Shown piece by piece: positions 36,331 through 43,649 of a stretch of DNA of 43,649 nt. Within the stretch, counting starts at the first letter, position 1, and the number at the start of each line of letters is the position of its first letter. Source of the DNA: Krasilnikovozyma curviuscula (lineage: Eukaryota > Basidiomycota > Tremellomycetes > Cystofilobasidiales > Mrakiaceae). The translations under genes were made by a program, and so were the position numbers. A model generated the notes under the pieces. That model was not told the origin of the DNA, made no database searches, and saw only the letters and a list, made by a program, of their open reading frames with translations. The DNA lies in assembly GCA_014825775.1 (NCBI GenBank), contig MVAQ01000183.1, positions 1 to 43,649 of the forward strand. The letters are read 5' to 3'.

Positions 36331-38979
36331 CTATCTCCTCATATAATTGACACTCCAACTCATTGCCCTCTCCAGAGAAGCAGGAATGTTCTCTCTTCGA
36401 ATGTTAAACTTCCCTTCTAGTAGCCTCTGCCTCTGTACCGCTTCCCGTCTATTCGCTTCTAGTTCTTCTAATCGACTCTCTTCCGCTTTCATTTTCTTCA
36501 TCTCCATCACCAGCACCTTGTTCAATGCTTCTTCAGTAGACCGTGCGACCAATGCTGACCAGTGGTGTTCTCTAAGATCCAAAGCTGGTGATGACGTCTG
36601 GTATGGGGTGTTGACGGTGATTGATGATGTGTTGATTTTACAATCCGACTCGAATTTGGTGAAACTTGAAAGCCACTTCGAGCCGATGTCGATTGCTTCA
36701 GGCAAGCGATCATTAAGCCTCAAGAATTCGATCACTTTGTGAACAGCTTGGCCGTGCGCCAAGTAGTTGGAGCTGTGTATGTGGTGGAACGCTTCGATCG
36801 CTAAGTCGATCTGACTTTGTTGGACTAGAGTTCGGAAGAAAAGGTTGAGAGTGGTTTGAGAGGGATTCAATCCAGACTGAATAATTTCTCGGAAAATCGA
36901 AGCCGCCTTCGGGAGGTAAGATTGAAATTCTACTGAGTTGGGTAAGACAGAAGCGAGCGCGAAGTCGTACATGTCGACAGTGGGGGAAGGTCCATTTTCC
37001 TTTAGGTAGCGGACAGTTTCAAAGATACCGTTTCTTCCTTCTTCAGTTTTGGTATTATAGAAAGCTGAAAGGATGAGCTGATACGTCCTGAGAGTTGGTT
37101 GCGATGAAGCTGCAGCATAAATGCCTTCGATCAACTCCTTCACCTCAAACACAGCTCCCACTGGCTTTAGAAATGATGCTCCCACCAAAGCAATAGCAAT
37201 CTTCTCCGTCATGGCTTGACCATACCGCAAAGAGTGGAACAGCGACCTGGTAATTTCTCCGGCATAAAGGTTGCCCGGTGCTCGTCCCCACAGCTCGATC
37301 AGCTTGCACAGATTGTCTTCGCTGAGTGCGGATCCTTGCGCCATCATATCCGCCTGAACCCTCGCCAACAGTTTTCCTTCCACCGCTGACTGATTTTCTT
37401 CCCAGATGAGACTGAAAAGCTTGGAGTATTCGGACGCTGATAGTGGTAGAATTCGATGGCCGTTTCGGTTTCGATAAAGGTCGTAAAGAAAGCTGGACCA
37501 CTTGGTGTAGCCTCTTCCGGTGATGATCCTGATCAAATTTCGATGTTCTTCCAGTGAGAGAAACGATAGATCAGGATCAGTCTTGACCAATGTTTGGAAG
37601 AAGAGGCATATTTCTGTCGTTTGGAGAGCGGTAGGGCCTTCCTCTTCGTCCAAATCGTCCAAGACAGAGTCATCGTGTTGAGTACTGGTAGTTGGAGGAG
37701 AGGTGGCTTGTTGAAGCGCTTCATGTTGGATGAGAGCTGTGATGATGCGCGAGAACCCTGCGATCGGCACGTCTTCGGATTGAGAAGCTAAGTTATCTAT
37801 GAGCGTGAAGCACTGCCTCAGACGACATTGAAGAGTCTCTTGTGTATATGTGCTGTGGTAGTGTAAGCTGGTGAGGATGGTGTTCTGTATCTGAATTGCT
37901 GAGGCTTCGGGGATAAATGAGACGGATTCTTTGAGTTGCGGTGGAATGGAAGATTGGACTTCAAGGCGTCTTTCCAGCCGTCGATTTGCCATCAAGATGT
38001 TGTTTCTCCATTCAGTATTGTTCGGTAAGATATCCCTGAGATCCTTCTTGAACTTATTAGTGTTCTGGCGAGAACCGCCTCCTGCCCTCCTCAGAAACCA
38101 GTCCAGCGCGTTCTCCTGACCGACGCGACCTTTCGACTTGGCGAAAGGGTTGTTCAGGTTGATCCATCTTTCAAGCAGAGAAAAATTCCAGTTTTGGGTC
38201 TGCGAGTGAGGATGGTGTGGATCTGTGGCTGGTAACTTCACTGCCATTCCTAGCAGCTCTCTCAGGCATATTGTCACACTCAGATCCGCCGACCCCTCTT
38301 CTGATTCACCGTACTCCAGACCAGATTCAAACACCTTCAGTAGGTCTTCGCCTCTAAACACAGTACCCTCTTCGTTTCCGTTGATGTGAACTAGCGAGAG
38401 AAGTTGAAAAGAGAGGGCGAACCGACGAGATACAGGTAGTTGGAGAAGCCGAGATAGAAGCAGGTGATAGAAGGGTGCTGGGAGCTGAAGCTTTTTTGTA
38501 CGTGGAAGGGTGCGAAACTCTGACCACAATCCGAGGGTGAGTTCCGGCTGATTTTGGACGCCCAAACCAGATACCATCAAGTCTACGAACTCCAGCGGTA
38601 GGAACTCAGATTTAAGGTTGAGTGATTGGACAGAAGGTGAGTTGAGTTGTGAAGCCATGTCGGAGGGGAGAGGGGATGGCGTTGAGGTTGAGGTGTGTTG
38701 GAAAGAATCTTGGGCTGGTAAAGAAGTAGGTTCCGAAATATTGGAGTACCCTATTGGATTTGTTACGCCGAATGATGACCTGGAAGATCTAAGACCGTTG
38801 AACGTGGGGTTAGATGGTGTCGGGCTGCAGTGCCTCAATGCGGCTGCCTTTCCTGCTGTAGCACTATCTCCCAGCTGGCCCCAAAACGACCTCCCAGACT
38901 TCACAGGAGCTCCCGTAGATACATTCTGAACCACTTCAGAGAGCCCTTGGACTGATCCAATCTTGGGTCGGAGCATCAT
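36331..38979 (-). CDS. PPR-like repeat protein, probably mitochondrial
   Basis: Single uninterrupted frame of 882 codons from the ATG pair at 38979. The N-terminus (MMLRPKIGSVQG, few acidic and several basic and Ser residues) could be a mitochondrial presequence. The body is helical; the second half has pentatricopeptide-like pairs such as PTLRTYQLILSAFYNTKTEE, SPTVDMYDFALASV and PSQTTLNLFFRTLVQQSQ with AIEAFHHI following. Such proteins bind organellar RNA for processing or translation. The C-terminus is a charged helix (MEMKKMKAEESRLEELEANR) then FNIRRENIPASLERAM. An acceptor-like TTACAG just upstream suggests a leader intron. It is the only long intronless gene here. PPR assignment is by eye; an ortholog was not recognised. 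Confidence 0.72.
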   Translation of the reverse strand: MMLRPKIGSVQGLSEVVQNVSTGAPVKSGRSFWGQLGDSATAGKAAALRHCSPTPSNPTFNGLRSSRSSFGVTNPIGYSNISEPTSLPAQDSFQHTSTSTPSPLPSDMASQLNSPSVQSLNLKSEFLPLEFVDLMVSGLGVQNQPELTLGLWSEFRTLPRTKKLQLPAPFYHLLLSRLLQLPVSRRFALSFQLLSLVHINGNEEGTVFRGEDLLKVFESGLEYGESEEGSADLSVTICLRELLGMAVKLPATDPHHPHSQTQNWNFSLLERWINLNNPFAKSKGRVGQENALDWFLRRAGGGSRQNTNKFKKDLRDILPNNTEWRNNILMANRRLERRLEVQSSIPPQLKESVSFIPEASAIQIQNTILTSLHYHSTYTQETLQCRLRQCFTLIDNLASQSEDVPIAGFSRIITALIQHEALQQATSPPTTSTQHDDSVLDDLDEEEGPTALQTTEICLFFQTLVKTDPDLSFLSLEEHRNLIRIITGRGYTKWSSFLYDLYRNRNGHRILPLSASEYSKLFSLIWEENQSAVEGKLLARVQADMMAQGSALSEDNLCKLIELWGRAPGNLYAGEITRSLFHSLRYGQAMTEKIAIALVGASFLKPVGAVFEVKELIEGIYAAASSQPTLRTYQLILSAFYNTKTEEGRNGIFETVRYLKENGPSPTVDMYDFALASVLPNSVEFQSYLPKAASIFREIIQSGLNPSQTTLNLFFRTLVQQSQIDLAIEAFHHIHSSNYLAHGQAVHKVIEFLRLNDRLPEAIDIGSKWLSSFTKFESDCKINTSSITVNTPYQTSSPALDLREHHWSALVARSTEEALNKVLVMEMKKMKAEESRLEELEANRREAVQRQRLLEGKFNIRRENIPASLERAMSWSVNYMRR

Positions 38980-39398
38980 GAAGCCAGTCCTGTAAAGTGG
39001 ATCGTGCGAGCAGGAGGTCAACCTTTGAATTACAGATACATCTTGAACTTGAATGAAGTCTTACCAGCTAGTGCAATCTACTCACTACTTCCTGTGTCCC
39101 AGAGTCCTTGTGAATTTGGAGCAAGAAGCTGCTGGTAATCTTCGTCCTGTTCCACTCGCGTCCCCACCTGCGACGACTGGAATTCGTTAGCTACACCTCA
39201 CTTAGCTGAGGACGTCGTCTGGCGCTCACCGATAACCAATTCTACCTCCCAAAAGTCCTGATGAAGAACCAATCGTCGACTGCTGAGGCGTTAAATGGTG
39301 TTTGAGGTCGTATTCCACGACACGCAGAGAGCCAGTGGGGAAACAGAGTAAAAAAAACCAAAATCGATCTGGGGGTCCAAAGCACCTGGAAAAGAATG
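38980..39398. other. Intergenic: upstream of the PPR-like gene
   Basis: 419 nt; probable promoter and leader of the PPR-like gene on the minus strand. Short frames here lack motifs. Confidence 0.5.
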
Positions 39399-39938
39399 TT
39401 ACACGATCCAAGAGCCCAAATTATTTTGCAGATATATACATATAGATCGTTTTGTCTGAATTTCCGTCGCTGCGCCATAAAGTACGGCGCCAGTTACAAC
39501 CTTCAAATGAATTCGGGCCATACAGTTCAAGTGACGGAACGAGTTCACAGCAGAGTTAACAAGTTTACCACTAAAAGGGTAAAAGATCCCACAAAATCTA
39601 GCCTTCTCCATTTTTATCAAGCGATTCTCAATCTCGATGTTCAAAGCACTTGCAGCCAGGTGAAGTTGGGCTTTCTCCTCCTTCAATATCCTCTCCAGGC
39701 TAGAGTTCTCTGACTGAAGCCTCAACACCGTCTCCAGTATCAAATCTGAATATAAGGAGCCCTCCGAAGTGAAGGTGGTTGACATGGTGGTGTTGGTTGA
39801 TCTTGCGCTGTCTAGTAGGAGTGTTGTGTTAGGGGACTTGAAAACGACAGAATCGTCGTATTGATGACGAAGGAAAGTTTCGACCCATTTAAATATAGGA
39901 TTTGAAGAGCCTAGAGGTCTTAGTGTACCAAAAGTCAT
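39399..39938 (-). CDS. Doubtful small protein with a coiled-coil segment
   Basis: Open frame of 179 codons from ATG 39938. A TATATAA box lies 36-42 bp before the ATG. Residues about 62-105 (SLYSDLILETVLRLQSENSS, then LERILKEEKAQLHLAASAL) look like an amphipathic coiled coil; the last third (after about residue 112) is compositionally unlike protein and may be intron or UTR read through. No family recognised. An unspliced gene or the first exon of a longer one is possible; a chance frame cannot be excluded. Confidence 0.3.
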   Translation of the reverse strand: MTFGTLRPLGSSNPIFKWVETFLRHQYDDSVVFKSPNTTLLLDSARSTNTTMSTTFTSEGSLYSDLILETVLRLQSENSSLERILKEEKAQLHLAASALNIEIENRLIKMEKARFCGIFYPFSGKLVNSAVNSFRHLNCMARIHLKVVTGAVLYGAATEIQTKRSICIYLQNNLGSWIV

Positions 39939-41388
39939 CGTGGATCTCGCAAAATTTCAGATGAAAACAAGTATTATATAGATCATGTCGCCGTCGTAAC
40001 CCACCAATCTTCTGTCCTATCACTGGAACGTCTCATCAGTGAAATAAAAAGAAGCTTTCTTTCGAAAACTTTCTCCCTTTAAAGCGTTCTTCTATTGGCA
40101 GATCGAGCAATGAATGAGATCTGCGAGTCGCTGATCGCGCTGTGTTGAAAATTCAATCAACTTTATTCATTGTCCTTTTCCCCAGCTAGTACAGCATCAT
40201 TACCATTCTGTAGATCAGACCTAGAGAAACAAAATTCCATCATCACATCTTTCTGTGGCGGCACGAACAAAACTCGAGCTTTTTCATTGTTACTGAATCT
40301 CCATAGACCGTCAGTGCTATTTTACTATATCTCCAGGTTTCGCTTTTTACTGACATTCCTAAATCTGTTCCTCATTTCCAGACACTCTGCAGGATTCATT
40401 TCTATAGAGAACTAACTGGTCAGTAGCTACTTAATCGAATCTCGTCGCAAAATTTTCACTGATTTGACCATTCATTCCTTTCCCTTCATCTCATTCACAG
40501 GTCTTGCTAGTTTACACTAGCCACACTGTTTATCGCCAGTCGATGATACCTTATCCCCTCCTCTGTCACGGAGAACATGCGGTCTGAACCTCGTTCGAGG
40601 ATCGATCGTCGATGAAGTGAGAGTTCGCTTTGATGTTTCTTGCTTGCAGGAGAAGGAAAGGCGTCTCTGAGGCTTGGGGAAAGTTTCTGATGGCGTCCAG
40701 TGAAGGCGTGCGCATTTATTACCTTCCCCCCATCACCTTCGTCTCAAATCGCACCCTCACACTTCCTCGAAATTGTAAGTACTCCGACTCGTATTCAAAA
40801 AATTTATATATGATGATTTGGGGCATTTGGATTGACTTTGGTTGATCATATCTCTTCGCTACCCGCCTTGAGAGTGATTGAACCGTGAATACAACGTACC
40901 AGCTACCTTAAAAACACTTCTGATCACTTCCTCTCCTTGTGTTTCCCTTCTTTGATGCATTTCGTGCTGCAACAAGTGACTGACTCTCTGTTCACCTTTG
41001 TGCTTTTGCGGGAATCAGTCGAAGTTGTGTTCCTCACCTGAGCTGGCTTGTTTTGCGACGATCAGATAAACCTATCTTCTATTCCCTCAATTTCCCTATT
41101 GTTTCTATTCTATCTATTTCTGCTCTATTTCTTCTTGGTGCTGTTGTGCCCGCTAGCTGCAAATCTGAGATCCAACTGCAAAGCTTAAATGACGCCCTGT
41201 TAGTTTCAGCGCGTTCTCGTTCAATCCAGCCTGTGAAACGTCGATCAACCGTCGACTTCCAAAGCCTCAAAACGACTCTCCACTTTTCAACCTCAAACAG
41301 TCAGCAAATTCCTTCTAAATCCCCAAGTCAATACCACAACGAACAGGGCGATCCAGCAGGAAAGGGGGGTACGAAATACCATTCAAAA
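39939..41388. other. Long intergenic region upstream of GNA1
   Basis: 1450 nt, the largest gap in the window. Frames at 40170-40415 and 40630-40845 lack motifs and normal codon pattern. A composite palindrome sits at 40589-40613. The GNA1 frame is open upstream to about 41053 without an ATG and includes a hydrophobic stretch. No tRNA recognised. Confidence 0.5.
39974..39980 (-). promoter_or_regulatory. TATA-like box (TATATAA, minus strand)
   Basis: TATATAA on the minus strand, 36-42 bp upstream of the ATG at 39938; the main external support for that doubtful gene. Confidence 0.35.
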
Positions 41389-42659
41389 ATGATGTCCTCG
41401 TTTACCCCAGATTCAGAGCTTGAACTTCTCTTCCACCGGGATCTCTTGCCTCAAAAAGTCATTGATGAAGCTGGAGATGGTTTCCATGCAAGTTGTATTT
41501 TACTTAGCCCTCTGGTTCTCTTGGGGAAGGTAGGCCAGAAGGCGGATCAAGGTCGTTCAGGGGGTGAAAGGAGTTGAATCTGCTGAAAGACAGTTGGCAC
41601 TCTGGGGGAAATACTCACTATGGTAGAGAATGATTTTTGGAGCTTCACTGAAGGTGTCTTGCTCCTCCGTTGCTGGCTTTCGATGTGTCTCTTTGGTCGC
41701 CCTAGATACCGGCGCGAAGAACTGCCCTCCACGCTCTCTCGAGGAGCTTCAAAGATGTGTGGGATGTGTTATTGTACTTTCAGATCCGATGCAGTGCTGA
41801 AGAAGTCATGACGATGCTGGGCTTTAGTTTCACGAGATAGAGCCGAAATCTGAAACGTTTCCTTTCGAAGCCATGCGCTGACATCTTTCCTTGTCTTTGT
41901 TTACCTCCAGATACGACCGTTATCGACGACAGACCATTCTAGAAACCATGTAGAACTCCTCTCTGTTCTAACCGTCGCGCCAACACTCTCCATAGCCGAA
42001 TACAGCGAAATCACGAAGCAGTTCAGCTCGTGTCCTGACACCTACTACCCAATCATCATTCTGCAGAAGAGCACCGACAAGATTGTTGCTACGGGTACTT
42101 TGTTTGTTGAGAGGAAGTTTATCCGAGGTGGAGGGAAAGTTGGCCATATCGAGGATATCGCGGTTGCGAAGGAGGTCCAGGGCAGGAAGTTTGGTGGGAG
42201 GTTGATTGAAGCTCTGACGGGTGTTGCCGAGAGCGTTGGATGCTATAAGGTCATTTTGGATTGTAACAGAGAGAATATGGGTGAGTTCGATTTCCCGCAT
42301 AAGTAGGACTGAGTGATGGCTGACACGGTTGTCGCAACATATACAGCTTTCTACGAGAAGTGCGGGTAAGGCGGTTATTTCGGCCCTTGCAACTTGTACG
42401 AGTTCCTGATTGCTCCTTTCCATTCGCAGTTTCCAGCATAAAGAATACGAGATGGTCAAATACACCACACCAGTTGTTCAGAACCGTCTTCCATCACCGT
42501 ACGTCGCAACTTGAAACTGTACCTTTGAACTCTTATCTGACATCTCCACGGTTCTTTGGTTACAGGTTGGTTATCCCAGCTGACAAGAAAGGAGATCCCG
42601 ACTCACTAGTCTCTCCAGTACTCAAGACGTCCGAGAAGTTCTTGAAGGTTCAGATCTAA
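41389..42659 (+). CDS. GNA1: Glucosamine-6-phosphate N-acetyltransferase GNA1
   Basis: GNAT enzyme making N-acetylglucosamine-6-phosphate from acetyl-CoA, a step to UDP-GlcNAc for chitin, N-glycans and GPI anchors. Exons: 41389-41487, 41911-42280, 42347-42365, 42430-42498,  42566-42659; 651 nt, 216 aa. Landmarks: GDGFHIRPLSTTD at the start of the fold (yeast GFYIRRM), VATGTLFVERKFI, VGHIEDIAVAKEVQGRKFGG with the acetyl-CoA motif QGRKFG at about 123-128, GCYKVILDCNRENMAFYEKC, then GFQHKEYEM. The C-terminus extends about 45 residues past the yeast end. The first intron (41488-41910, 423 nt) must use a GC donor (GCAAGT) to bring GFH next to IRPL in phase 0. A 19-nt exon (42347-42365) encodes AFYEKCG. 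The alternative N-terminus is discussed under findings. Confidence 0.94.
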
Positions 42660-42948
42660 TTAGTCGCGACGTACTGGATGGACATTCTTACAATACGATG
42701 TAGATATTTAAACTCTTTAATTGATATCCACCTTAATTCTACCTCTTGCTTTGATACCTTTCGTTTACGTGGCGATTCGGCTGTGCGTCTGGACCTGCTG
42801 CTGTCGTCGAGTTGTCAGTTCGCTTCTGTTGGCCACTCACTTGCACAAGAGATTTCACCTATAAAATCCAGAACAAAGAACATCTTATACCCCATTCGAA
42901 TAGATCAAATCATAGAAGTGGAAGTCTCTGTAGGGAGCTGTCGCCAGG

Positions 42949-43613
42949 ATGTCGAATCCCTTGCTCGCACAGATCCAAGCAGGAAAGTAAGTATCTGGAA
43001 GCCAAGCCCTTCTTCGTATCTACTGTGTAGCGATCCTCACCGGAATACTTTTGTTCATTGCAGATCTCTGAAGAAGACTGTGACGGTAGATAAATCGTAC
43101 GTTTCCCTTTGTCGTCTGCCTTCCTTCCCGCCATGCGTCTGCTCATCTCGCCGCCTCCTTTATTTCGTCACCAGTGGACCGGCGATTGAGAACGCTGGCA
43201 AGTCAAACTCTGTATCTCGAGCTCCTCCTCCTCCTTCAACTGGTGGGGGTGCTCCTGCTGGTCCACAGGCTCCTCAACTGGGAGGCCTCTTCGCAGGAGG
43301 TCAGTTGGTTTGCCTGGCTTTCGTCATCATTCTTCTTGCTGGAGAATATTACAGTTTCCAGCTATCTCGAATGTATGACTTATTTTATTTCTGGGTTATG
43401 GTTCTGCTAGGTATTCCAACTCTGAAGAAAACGGGAGGTGTTTCGAGCCAAAGCACAGGTCCAGCTTCAGCCTCAGCCGCCCCTCCTGTACCTGCAGGAC
43501 GATCTCGAGCAGGATCCAATGCTCCTCCTGCGCCTCCACCGCCTCCACCTTTGCCATCTGCTTCAAGTAGAGGATCGCCGTTAGTTCAACAAGAAGCGAA
43601 ATTTCATCCTTGA
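42949..43613 (+). CDS. Short verprolin/WIP-like actin-binding protein
   Basis: Proline-rich WH2 protein of the verprolin/WIP group, which links WASP to actin in endocytic patches. Exons: 42949-42986, 43064-43096, 43175-43299, 43411-43613; 399 nt, 132 aa. The N-terminus NPLLAQIQAGKSLKKTVTVD is a WH2 actin-binding motif split by an intron within GK-SLKK. Then come APPPPSTGGGAP, the WIP-typical LGGLFAGGIPTLKKTGG, and Pro runs (PPAPPPPPPLP). It ends QEAKFHP just before the stop at 43611. In known WIP proteins a similar FHP opens the WASP-binding domain, which is absent here. Far shorter than usual (WIP about 500 aa), so it may be a truncated form or the model may miss exons beyond the window edge 36 nt away. 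Confidence 0.78.
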
Positions 43614-43649
43614 CCAGAGCTTGTGTAACTGACCACGCTTGCTTTCTCT

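Noticed and set aside
40561..40625. Possible tRNA, because of a GTTCGAGG-like T-loop string
   Set aside because: No acceptor stem or anticodon arm can be drawn around it; the string is part of a palindrome.
41620..41811. Possible coding frame inside the first GNA1 intron
   Set aside because: No homology; GFH and IRPL must be adjacent in the enzyme fold.

Overview
The window looks like nuclear DNA of a basidiomycete fungus, most likely a tremellomycete-type yeast. The basis is intron-dense genes (introns mostly 45-130 nt, GT-AG, many donors GTAAGT/GTGAGT), compact spacing, and a fungal gene set: WOPR regulator, GNA1, verprolin, KRE9/KNH1-like wall protein, PUB1-type RNA-binding protein. The species assignment is inference. 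No tRNA, rRNA, transposon, CRISPR array or virus was recognised.

Layout, left to right. 1-1222 (+): 3' part of a Rec8/Rad21 kleisin. 1887-8193 (+): RPB1, 15 exons, with a degenerate CTD cut by four introns. 8662-11109 (+): DHA1-type MFS transporter, preceded by a two-copy CGG element. 11462-12498 (+): Ser/Ala-rich GPI-anchored protein. 12885-14165 (+): FMN-binding split-barrel protein of the pyridoxamine-oxidase-like family. 14563-16668 (+): WOPR (Gti1/Pac2) regulator. 17449-18239 (+): SAP30-like protein. 18601-19718 (+): UBC13. 20311-22485 (-): PUB1/TIA1-like protein with three RRMs. 23089-24360 (-): KRE9/KNH1-like secreted protein. 25179-26654 (-): NADP-dependent alkenal reductase, with a decayed relative at about 27160-27345. 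27865-29346 (-): TAF4. 29769-about 30973 (-): TRAPP subunit TRS33. 31635-34066 (+): RanBP2-type zinc finger/coiled-coil protein. 34276-36223 (+): MAM3/CNNM transporter. 36331-38979 (-): intronless PPR-like protein. 39399-39938 (-): doubtful small gene. 41389-42659 (+): GNA1. 42949-43613 (+): short verprolin/WIP-like protein.

Gene models were built by hand from splice sites, reading phase and remembered family motifs. For every complete spliced model the summed exon length is a multiple of three. Many genes serve RNA polymerase II transcription and RNA (RPB1, TAF4, SAP30-like, WOPR, PUB1), but I see no sign that they form one system.

The most striking pattern is the number of ultra-short internal exons. 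Four genes need exons of 2, 5, 7 and 8 nt, each flanked by good splice sites, each restoring frame, and each placed where family alignment requires it. The 2-nt exon in the PUB1-like gene is close to a back-to-back 3'/5' splice site and is the item I would check first.
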